IMG/VR virus record: IMGVR_UViG_3300027739_000017
Location: 1 to 43,220 of that record
Length of the DNA stretch: 43,220 nt
DNA from: a virus
Direction: 5' to 3' (one strand)
A program made the translations under genes and the position numbers. Positions 21,556-26,957 of the stretch are shown piece by piece; the stretch's first letter is position 1; every line of letters starts with the position of its first letter. The notes beneath the pieces were generated by a model, which saw nothing but the letters and a program-made list of their open reading frames with translations, searched no databases and was not told the origin of the DNA.

Positions 21556-22250
21556 GTCAACCACTCACTTTCCTTTTTTGGCGGTTCTGTCTTGATCGTG
21601 TCGTGCCATCCTTCCCGGTTCAGCCAAGTTTTCGCCATCGGGATAAACTGACCGCCATCTTTTGTCCAGCCCCAGGATAATTTCAAGGCTTCCAAGTTTT
21701 CAAGGATCATCGGGAACGGGTTTTTCTCAAAGTCAATTTTTTGCCACAAGGCAAGGCACCGCTTTTTGTCGCTCTTGTTCGGGTATGCCTGCCAGAAAAT
21801 CTCAAAAGTTTTTTCCCTACTACTTCTTTTATTCTTAAGAGTTAATACATTTTCATTTTCATTTTCATTTTCATTTTCATTTTCATTTTCATTTTCTAAA
21901 GGTACTACCGTGGTAGTACCGTGGAATACTTTTGGTTGTTCCACTTTTTTCTTTTTATCCCAATAATTTTGAATCCTAACTCTTTGTTTTTCTGCATGTT
22001 CTTTCCTTTTGCCTATCTCTTCATCCATACGATAATTGAAATATAAGCCATTTTTGTCAATATCAAACTTTGTCATAACTGGAGAATCAAGAGAACCACA
22101 CATTTTAAGCATATGAGTTATAGGAAGATGTCCGATTTGATGCTGTTGGCATAATAACCGGATATATTTACCGCACTCTTCATCTGTAAAAAGCATGGTT
22201 CCAATTAGGAAATCAGAAGTAAAAAACAGAACCGCAGGGTCTTTTCCCAT
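21552..22250 (-). CDS. Replication initiation protein, DUF1376-like N-terminus (232 aa)
   Basis: Residues 8-45 (FFTSDFLIGTMLFTDEECGK, then IRLLCQQHQIGHLP) match the DUF1376/phage replication-protein pattern of a winged-helix DNA-binding head. Then a basic helix (KRKEHAEKQRVRIQNYWDKKKK), a linker containing eight Glu-Asn repeats, and a C-terminal domain (FEIFWQAYPNKSDKKRCLAL, then WTKDGGQFIPMAKTWLNREGW) typical of phage replication proteins that recruit the host helicase. The linker DNA holds a hexanucleotide tandem repeat and a perfect palindrome, so the origin may be inside the gene, as in lambda O. The SD (GAGGG) overlaps the stop of a 33-aa leader ORF. No phage polymerase, helicase or primase is visible, so host machinery must be used. 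Confidence 0.7.
   Translation of the reverse strand: MGKDPAVLFFTSDFLIGTMLFTDEECGKYIRLLCQQHQIGHLPITHMLKMCGSLDSPVMTKFDIDKNGLYFNYRMDEEIGKRKEHAEKQRVRIQNYWDKKKKVEQPKVFHGTTTVVPLENENENENENENENENVLTLKNKRSSREKTFEIFWQAYPNKSDKKRCLALWQKIDFEKNPFPMILENLEALKLSWGWTKDGGQFIPMAKTWLNREGWHDTIKTEPPKKESEWLT
21848..21896. repeat. Tandem hexanucleotide repeat (8 x CATTTT) in the Rep gene
   Basis: Eight perfect units of CATTTT (GAAAAT on the coding strand), encoding Glu-Asn repeats in the Rep linker. Very AT-rich, suitable as a DNA-unwinding element. Copy number can vary by slippage without shifting the frame. Confidence 0.95.
21901..21920. other. Perfect palindrome beside the repeat, candidate origin of replication
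   Basis: GGTACTACC, GT, GGTAGTACC: 9-bp perfect arms. It abuts the AT-rich hexamer array inside the initiator gene, the layout of initiator-gene origins such as lambda ori. Confidence 0.5.
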
Positions 22251-22257
22251 TACGCCC

Positions 22258-22359
22258 TCAAAAGCAAAAATCGCCTAAAAAGATAGCCAAGGGGAGCCGA
22301 CAACGGGGATGCACCGTTGAACCCTTGGCTATTCTTAATAGGCGAATTGTATTTATCAT
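22258..22359 (-). CDS. Leader peptide ORF upstream of Rep (33 aa)
   Basis: ATG 22359 is preceded by AAGGA at good spacing. The frame runs right through the structured leader RNA and stops at TGA 22258-22260, inside the GAGGG ribosome-binding site of Rep, eight bases before its ATG. The peptide (MINTIRLLRIAKGSTVHPRC onward) has no recognised domain. Its translation would melt the RNA structure and deliver ribosomes to Rep, as in leader-peptide-coupled replicon control (IncB RepY-type) or P1/P7 orfX. Coding is inferred from the ribosome-binding site and the coupling, not from protein similarity. Confidence 0.5.
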   Translation of the reverse strand: MINTIRLLRIAKGSTVHPRCRLPLAIFLGDFCF

Positions 22360-22384
22360 TTTGCATCCTTAAAACTGTCGGCTA
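22266..22384 (-). ncRNA. C4/CI-like structured regulatory leader RNA
   Basis: From the predicted start near 22384, the RNA holds three nested stems: outer UCGCCUA/UAGGCGA (22339-22345 with 22271-22277), middle AUAGCCAAGGG/CCCUUGGCUAU (22322-22332 with 22283-22293), and inner CAACGG/CCGUUG (22314-22319 with 22301-22306). Both the middle and outer stems are followed by five U, so each can act as a terminator. The whole 7-nt apical loop UGCAUCC (22307-22313) is complementary to GGAUGCA (22362-22368) at the leader ORF's ribosome-binding site. The bulge UGUCGGCU (22295-22302) is complementary to AGCCGACA at the 5' end (22376-22383). Two separate complementary targets upstream match the a/b logic of P1/P7 C4 RNA and P4 CI RNA. 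Located between a strong promoter and Rep. Confidence 0.75.
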
Positions 22385-22389
22385 TTCGG

Positions 22390-22417
22390 ATATTATCATT
22401 TTCTAAAAACGTGTCAA
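22390..22417 (-). promoter_or_regulatory. Strong sigma70 promoter of the replication operon
   Basis: Minus strand TTGACA (22412-22417), 16-bp spacer, TAATAT (22390-22395). Start predicted at 22382-22384, which puts the AGCCGACA target at the extreme 5' end of the RNA. Confidence 0.85.
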
Positions 22418-22686
22418 CTTTTTTTTATCAACTCCCACTGATCCCTGATATGGGGATGAACCGCAGGGTCAAACCCCTTGCAACCGGCTATGCAAGACGG
22501 CAGGCCGCAGCACACACAACCGGATTCAGGAGCCTTGCCGAGCTTTTCAAGGGTGCGCTGAAAAATTCCGAAGTTGAACTCCATTGCAAGATAGTTGCGC
22601 TCTGCAGGGTTCGGATTTCCGAAGTCCTCAGCGCGACCGCGATAGTATAAACCGCCTGCCATTTTAAGCTTTTGACTACCTTCCAT
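22414..22686 (-). CDS. Cys-rich small protein (90 aa)
   Basis: ATG 22686 chosen for its AAGGAGGT ribosome-binding site; longer forms run into the HNH gene. Contains SGCVCCGLPSCIAGCKGFDP (five Cys) and an aromatic helix (YLAMEFNFGIFQRTLEKLGK). Not recognised; probably metal-binding. The segment EDFGNPNP is encoded by a palindrome copy. Its stop overlaps the -35 of the next promoter, so it closes the recombination operon. Confidence 0.6.
   Translation of the reverse strand: MEGSQKLKMAGGLYYRGRAEDFGNPNPAERNYLAMEFNFGIFQRTLEKLGKAPESGCVCCGLPSCIAGCKGFDPAVHPHIRDQWELIKKS
22608..22625. repeat. Dispersed palindrome copy
   Basis: GGTTCGGATTTCCGAAGT, arms TTCGGA/TCCGAA. Read in the F-G-N-P frame of the 90-aa gene. 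Confidence 0.8.
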
Positions 22687-23005
22687 CGAATGACCTCCTT
22701 CCAAGTAAAGTGACAACTTTATGACAACCAACACACAAGGGCCTGACCTCTTCAAACCTGTGCCGCCGTATGCCAAGGGGTTTCAGGTGATGAATTTCTA
22801 TGCCGTACTTTTTTTCGCCGCATTTCTGGCAGTGATCGCCCCATATCATAAGGGCCGTTCTTCGGAAATACGAATACAGTTGCGAATAATGGTGCGCGCA
22901 CAGGTGATATCGTTCATACCCGTTATACCATTTTGTAGCCTTGCGATTGCAGCCGGGATAATAACAACCTTTGTTCCATGCCTGTTTGCCGGAGCCTGCT
23001 TTCAT
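22676..23005 (-). CDS. HNH endonuclease-like protein (109 aa)
   Basis: HNH pattern with structural zinc: YYPGCNRKATKW and CAHHYSQLYSYF near the N-terminus, then DHCQKCGEKKYGIEIHHLKPLG (about residues 57-78) and VRPLCVGCHKVV (about 90). The His-His pair and the Cys pairs are the usual HNH metal and catalytic elements. It may nick DNA in recombination or degrade host DNA, or be a homing-type element; it is not next to terminase, where packaging HNH proteins normally sit. ATGA overlap with the ParB-like gene. Confidence 0.7.
   Translation of the reverse strand: MKAGSGKQAWNKGCYYPGCNRKATKWYNGYERYHLCAHHYSQLYSYFRRTALMIWGDHCQKCGEKKYGIEIHHLKPLGIRRHRFEEVRPLCVGCHKVVTLLGRRSFDGR
22861..22872. repeat. Dispersed palindrome copy (variant)
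   Basis: TTCGGAAATACGAA. One-base G-to-T variant of the core, inside the HNH-like gene. Confidence 0.6.
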
Positions 23006-23802
23006 AACAGGTCCGTCACTTCCTGGTCAATTCCTTCTCTGACCTCATGGATAATGTCCCGGTACTTGTCATTGTCAAGGTTCTTCGGATTGTCGGGGAT
23101 GCTGTGCATGGCTTCCACAAGGGCCAGCTCAAGAGCTTCCTCCCTGGTGCGGATTTCGTGCGCCTGCCGGAAGTTCTCAACCATCTTCACGCAGTGCTCC
23201 CGCATTTTGGTATTCGGAAAATTGAAGTATAACTTGAGCATTTTGCTGGCATCGTTCGCCTTGTACTCGGGCCGCTGGAAGTCTCTACCGTCTTTGCCAA
23301 TATAGCTTTTCACAATGGGGATCGTCTTTTTCAGTTCCAGTTCGCGCCGAATGTTTGAAACGGTTTTATCCGTCACGCCGCAAATGTCGGAGATCCAATT
23401 TGCGGAGCGCTCGGGGTGTGCAATCAGAATGTTCGCCGCGGCTTTCTTGCGTTCTTCAATCGTCAGCGGGTGTCCGTGCGAACAGTTTGACTGCACAGCG
23501 TATTCATAGGCATCGTCAAAAGTTCCCTTCAAGACAAACGCTTCTGCGAACTCCTGCCCAACCTGAAGCCTTGCAGTCAGACGATGTAACCCGTCGCACA
23601 GATAATTCCCCTCGGGGAAATCGGGCGGCTGGTTGATGTGAAACAGAACAATCGGGGCAGTTATTTTCGGCAGGTTCTCAATTAGGATTTCGACGTATGA
23701 CTTGTCGAGGGGCCGTACCTGCAGTTCCTTGTTGATCAGAATATCCTTCATCAAAATTCTCTGCAGGCGCGGCATTTGTCGTTCAACAGGTGTCGTTTTC
23801 AT
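23002..23802 (-). CDS. ParB-like nuclease/partition-domain protein (266 aa)
   Basis: Residues 20-110 follow the ParB/Spo0J N-terminal domain: LQVRPLDKSYVEILIENLPKI, then the GxxRxxA-type box in CDGLHRLTARLQVG (about 69-82, Gly-Leu-His-Arg-Leu-Thr-Ala), the loop that binds CTP in ParB. A helix-turn-helix follows (LTIEERKKAAANIL, then WISDICGVTDKTVSNIRREL). The C-terminal half is helical and acidic. It differs from chromosomal ParB in details and resembles ParB/StrR-type regulators of phages and plasmids. No ParA ATPase is seen. Relevant because the genome has a perfect parS site; whether this protein or host ParB binds it is unknown. ATGA overlaps at both ends. Confidence 0.65.
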   Translation of the reverse strand: MKTTPVERQMPRLQRILMKDILINKELQVRPLDKSYVEILIENLPKITAPIVLFHINQPPDFPEGNYLCDGLHRLTARLQVGQEFAEAFVLKGTFDDAYEYAVQSNCSHGHPLTIEERKKAAANILIAHPERSANWISDICGVTDKTVSNIRRELELKKTIPIVKSYIGKDGRDFQRPEYKANDASKMLKLYFNFPNTKMREHCVKMVENFRQAHEIRTREEALELALVEAMHSIPDNPKNLDNDKYRDIIHEVREGIDQEVTDLL

Positions 23803-24005
23803 CTGCGATACTCCTTTGCATTTGGGCAGTTGGCAAAGTGGCTTTCAAGATAAAAATCTACCGGTTGCCATTTCCCTCTTGTCGTTTTCAAAAAGATGAT
23901 GGGTTCGCCGCAAGATCGACAGTGGTCGTTGTCTATGCCCATCGCAGCAAACTTCTCCATGACGGTTTTTTTCAGATTTTCGCGTTCTTCGTTTCCTGTA
24001 AGCAT
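23799..24005 (-). CDS. Zinc-ribbon protein (68 aa)
   Basis: AAAGGAAAAG precedes ATG 24005. The product has HCRSCGEPIIFLKTTRGKWQP, then SHFANCPNAKEYRR. The two CxxC/HxxxC pairs form a zinc ribbon of a type frequent in phage early regions; it may bind nucleic acid. Coupled by ATGA to the ParB-like gene. Confidence 0.7.
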   Translation of the reverse strand: MLTGNEERENLKKTVMEKFAAMGIDNDHCRSCGEPIIFLKTTRGKWQPVDFYLESHFANCPNAKEYRR

Positions 24006-24025
24006 GGCTCTTTTCCTTTAAAAGT

Positions 24026-24047
24026 GCAGGGGGTATGCCGCCCCTGC
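24026..24047 (-). other. Hairpin in the leader of the zinc-ribbon gene
   Basis: Minus strand GCAGGGG, 8-base loop, CCCCTGC followed by ACTTTT: a weak terminator or attenuator just ahead of the ribosome-binding site. The stretch 24006-24151 otherwise holds only short doubtful frames. Confidence 0.5.
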
Positions 24048-24151
24048 TCGGCTCATCTTCCCAAAACAACCGTTCACGCTCACATTGGCATTTCAGCCAG
24101 GATAAGGAGATAGGAAGTTTTGTCGCCAGTTCCACGGCACTGGCAGGCCGT

Positions 24152-24235
24152 TCATGTTTTTAATTTACCAGAAATAACAAGGCTTAAAATTATCGCGGTT
24201 ATTACGCCGCACACAAAGCCCATAAAGAAACTCAT
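24152..24235 (-). CDS. Tiny membrane protein (27 aa)
   Basis: ATG overlaps the RecT-like stop (ATGA). MSFFMGFVCGVITAIILSLV and a short basic end form a single transmembrane helix. No separate ribosome-binding site, so it depends on coupling. Tiny membrane peptides are common in phage early regions; function unknown. Confidence 0.5.
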   Translation of the reverse strand: MSFFMGFVCGVITAIILSLVISGKLKT

Positions 24236-25560
24236 GCAACCGAGCCCTTCATGCTGGCAAGAGTCACCGCAAGTGCTCCGCTTTTACCCTTGTAACCTGC
24301 CAGAAAATCATTTGCCGTTTCAAGTTCTTCTGCTGTGAAGGCATGAAGGCTTGCCGCCGCCGCATCATCGGCGCTGAACATTTTTGACAGCATGGCCTTA
24401 ATGCCGTCTGCGTCGTCCTTCGCGCCGAGTTCGGCAACAATGGCCCAGAACCTCTTAATCTGTACGTCAAGAGCCTGGTTGTCGTTTGCCGGGGCCTGCG
24501 TGGCTCCTGCTGCGCCTGCGGGGGCATCTTTGTTGCCGTCTATTAGCCCGAGAATGACCTTGCCTTCCAGTTCGGTCAAGAAGCGCAGGCCGGTAACTTT
24601 CTGCGCGTCCAGAAAGCCCTGAATTTTTTTCTTGTTGTCGCCCTCTTTTTGCAGGGAGCTGATTTTAAGAACCTGCTCCTGGGTGATGCCTGCCGTCATA
24701 ATTTCCTTGCCGGCAACCGTGACCGGATGGTTCAGGGTTCGGTCGGTCGGCATAGGTTTTTCTTCAGGGGGCTTTTCCTCTGCCTGTTTCGCCGCAGCCT
24801 TTTTACCCGCTTGAGATTTTTTTGACTCAAACGGTTTTTCCGTTGTCTTGGGCTGTTCTGCCGGGGGCTGAACCTCATCGGTAGGCGCGTTCGGTTGTGG
24901 CTCTACCAGTTCAGCCTCAACAACTTTGCTGCCGGCATCAAGAGAACCTGCCGCCTTGCCGCCCTCTATTGTCGGGGACAGTTCTTCTGCTTTTGGCTGC
25001 TGCTGGCCGAGAACCGTTGTGCCGGTAGCGGAACCGCTGTTGTCGATTTCGCCTTCAACATAGGCATTGCCGACAACATCAGGGAACAGGCGCCGAGCAA
25101 GCCGAGATATGCACCGGGCAAACAGCATGTCGGAAGGGTTTTTCGCCCACCCGCTGCCTGGCTTCACAAGAAACGCTTTCTTGGCATCTTCGATGCTGTA
25201 TGTCGCTGTGTAGGTTTCCTGTGTGTCGGACCTGGTGCCTGTGATCCTGCAGATTTCGTCAGTGCTTTCTTCAATCTGCATTTTGTGCCCTGCCTTGCGA
25301 ATCTGCACGTTCATAACCCGCGCCGACAGTTCGGGCCTGCCTTCGACGATGTGGATGCCGCCTGTCAGCGCCATCATGGGCGGTATGTCAAGCTCCCGCG
25401 CCACCAGCATAACCGTCAGCACACCGCCGACACCGCCGAGCCTCTTGAAAAAGGGGCTGTCAAAGGCGTTCTTCGCCATCGTGTTGAGTACGTCCATTTC
25501 GTTCTGCTGCGGCAGCATGGCCGCATATCCCCTTAAAACTAATCCTGTTTCTTCGTTCAT
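24232..25560 (-). CDS. RecT-like single-strand annealing recombinase (442 aa)
   Basis: The N-terminal 180 residues follow the phage RecT/Red-beta pattern: MLVARELDIPPMMALTGGIH, then GRPELSARVMNVQIRKAGHK, then WAKNPSDMLFARCISRLARR, then FPDVVGNAYVEGE. A long Pro/Lys/Glu linker (about 190-290) leads to a helical C-terminal half (ITQEQVLKISSLQKEGDNKK; LSKMFSADDAAAASLHAF) that could bind SSB or partners. Longer than ordinary RecT (about 270-300 aa). Next to the PD-(D/E)XK exonuclease it forms a RecE/RecT-type recombination pair for replication by strand annealing. Confidence 0.75.
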   Translation of the reverse strand: MNEETGLVLRGYAAMLPQQNEMDVLNTMAKNAFDSPFFKRLGGVGGVLTVMLVARELDIPPMMALTGGIHIVEGRPELSARVMNVQIRKAGHKMQIEESTDEICRITGTRSDTQETYTATYSIEDAKKAFLVKPGSGWAKNPSDMLFARCISRLARRLFPDVVGNAYVEGEIDNSGSATGTTVLGQQQPKAEELSPTIEGGKAAGSLDAGSKVVEAELVEPQPNAPTDEVQPPAEQPKTTEKPFESKKSQAGKKAAAKQAEEKPPEEKPMPTDRTLNHPVTVAGKEIMTAGITQEQVLKISSLQKEGDNKKKIQGFLDAQKVTGLRFLTELEGKVILGLIDGNKDAPAGAAGATQAPANDNQALDVQIKRFWAIVAELGAKDDADGIKAMLSKMFSADDAAAASLHAFTAEELETANDFLAGYKGKSGALAVTLASMKGSVA

Positions 25561-25574
25561 GGCTCTTTTTCTCC

Positions 25575-26426
25575 TTATAAAAGATCGCTTATTTCAGTTT
25601 CAGGGGCAAGCAAGTTCGCCGGCGCCTGATCGATTATTACCTTGTTCGTGTTCGCGCCACCGTGGGGGCAGCGGAACCAGTACCCGCAAAACTTTTCGCT
25701 GCAGCGCCAGTGTGCAGGATCGCAAGGCATGAACACGCCGCTTTCGATTGCCTTGATGTATTTCGGCACTGCCCGTTCAAGCCAGTTCCACTGCCGGGTG
25801 CCGCGCACTGAGGGGATTGTTGCCACCCTGGGCTTGTCGCCTTTGATGAAGCAGTCAAAAGCTACTTTCGGCAGGCTCTTGACATAACTGTAGATTGTCA
25901 ACTGCATGTCATTGTCTGCGTCGCCCTGGGATTTTGCCTTTTTTGTGAACTTGGAATCCCGTATCGTCTGAGTCGTGTCCACAAGGTCTATATAGGATTT
26001 CATCTTGACCGGAACGCCGCTGTCTGGGTTCGGTATTTCGATGATGTGTTCAGCCTCGCACTCAACCGGCTGAATTTTCGGGTTATGGTTCGTGTGAACA
26101 AACCGCATAAGCTTTATGATTTCGTCCTTTGCGCTGCCCTTCGGAGTTTCCCACGTTTCAACATCTGCGCTGCGCTGCTCAAACGTGTCAGAAACAACAT
26201 CAAGAACAACGTCAACCGGAAGGTCGATGTGCGTTTCAACTTTCTGCACAAAGTTCTTTTCCTGCCCCTTGTGGCCGGCGCTGCCTTCGATGATTGCAAC
26301 CGATGGGGGCGTTTTTATGCCCTCGACGTAGCGGAAATAATACTGCATCCCGCAGCCGACAAAAGTTGAAAGGCTGCTGAATGATTGGTAGTCTCTGATA
26401 TTCGGTTTTGGCTCTTGTTCGGTCAT
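25575..26426 (-). CDS. PD-(D/E)XK (RecB/Cas4-like) exonuclease (283 aa)
   Basis: ATG 26426 is preceded by AGGAGC; an upstream start lacks this. SFSSLSTFVGCGMQYYFRYV is the N-terminal RecB-family motif, IIEGSAGHKGQ the His-containing motif, and KMKSYIDLVDTTQTIRDSKF (about 150) carries the catalytic Asp...Asp-x-Lys. NDMQLTIYSY is the following motif. C-terminal CDPAHWRCSEKFCGYWFRCP supplies Cys residues like the Fe-S/zinc cluster of Cas4-AddB-type nucleases. Makes single-stranded ends for the RecT-like partner encoded immediately downstream. Confidence 0.8.
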   Translation of the reverse strand: MTEQEPKPNIRDYQSFSSLSTFVGCGMQYYFRYVEGIKTPPSVAIIEGSAGHKGQEKNFVQKVETHIDLPVDVVLDVVSDTFEQRSADVETWETPKGSAKDEIIKLMRFVHTNHNPKIQPVECEAEHIIEIPNPDSGVPVKMKSYIDLVDTTQTIRDSKFTKKAKSQGDADNDMQLTIYSYVKSLPKVAFDCFIKGDKPRVATIPSVRGTRQWNWLERAVPKYIKAIESGVFMPCDPAHWRCSEKFCGYWFRCPHGGANTNKVIIDQAPANLLAPETEISDLL

Positions 26427-26439
26427 GGCTCTGCTCCTG

Positions 26440-26808
26440 TTAAAGTTGTACGTCCATTTCAAGCTTCAACTGCTTGTCGCTCGGCAGCATCGGATCACGA
26501 CGCACTACAAGGCCGGTTTCATGCTCAAGCCAGACGCGCTCATTTGTCGCCATGTCAAGATACAGGTCGCAGAAAACGTCCTGAATCTCAAACCCTGTGC
26601 GGTACGCCTTGGCCGTTTCCATTTTCTCAACTTCAAGGCCGTCGATTTTCTTCTTGAAGCTGTCGGCAACCGCCTTCTTGTCGGTTTCCAAGTCCTCAAT
26701 CTTCTTGATAAGCTCGGTCAGGCTGTCTGCCATGTCCTTTTTTTCGCCCTGAGTAAACAGGTGCTTTTTGCCGATGGTTTGCTGAATCTCGGATTTCCGA
26801 AGTGTCAT
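26440..26808 (-). CDS. Coiled-coil early protein (122 aa)
   Basis: First gene after the promoter at 26875-26903, with AAAAGGAG before ATG. The N-terminal 60 residues are a charged coiled coil (LTELIKKIEDLETDKKAVAD, then KKKIDGLEVEKMETAK). The C-terminal part (FEIQDVFCDLYLDMATNERV, then GLVVRRDPMLPSDKQ) is beta-like. Such proteins commonly accompany phage exonuclease/RecT genes; no function recognised. Its codons 2-8 lie on a palindrome copy. Confidence 0.6.
   Translation of the reverse strand: MTLRKSEIQQTIGKKHLFTQGEKKDMADSLTELIKKIEDLETDKKAVADSFKKKIDGLEVEKMETAKAYRTGFEIQDVFCDLYLDMATNERVWLEHETGLVVRRDPMLPSDKQLKLEMDVQL
26786..26803. repeat. Dispersed palindrome copy
   Basis: ATCTCGGATTTCCGAAGT at the 5' end of the 122-aa gene, read in the L-R-K-S frame, close to the start codon and the early promoter. 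Confidence 0.8.
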
Positions 26809-26874
26809 AACGTGGCTCCTTTTAAATAGGGTTTTGTTGGTTTGTGTATCTGCTATTTAGCTGCACATGACTAC

Positions 26875-26903
26875 AATATGGAGTACGAGAAAGGAATTGT
26901 CAA
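26875..26903 (-). promoter_or_regulatory. Early promoter of the recombination operon
   Basis: Minus strand TTGACA (26898-26903), 17-bp spacer, CATATT (26875-26880, 4 of 6). Start near 26868, leader about 60 nt. The rest of the gap 26809-26957 contains no ORF and no clear terminator for the late operon. Confidence 0.75.
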
Positions 26904-26957
26904 GAGGAAAAGTGAAGAAAACTCAAAATAATTTTAAGTTCGTAGTTTGGTGCGTAT

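Noticed and set aside
22200-22270. Plus-strand promoter for a true antisense RNA across the Rep leader
   Set aside because: No TATAAT/TTGACA-like pair found upstream on the plus strand; the RNA seems to act from the leader transcript itself.
23002-23802. Calling the ParB-like protein a true chromosomal-type ParB that binds the parS site
   Set aside because: The N-terminal box fits, but no ParA partner is present and the HTH region is not clearly that of parS-binding ParB; binding is left open.
23845-24135. Minus-strand GTG frame of 96 codons
   Set aside because: Its second half is a frame shadow of the zinc-ribbon gene; no ribosome-binding site. Only its first 45 codons look at all protein-like.
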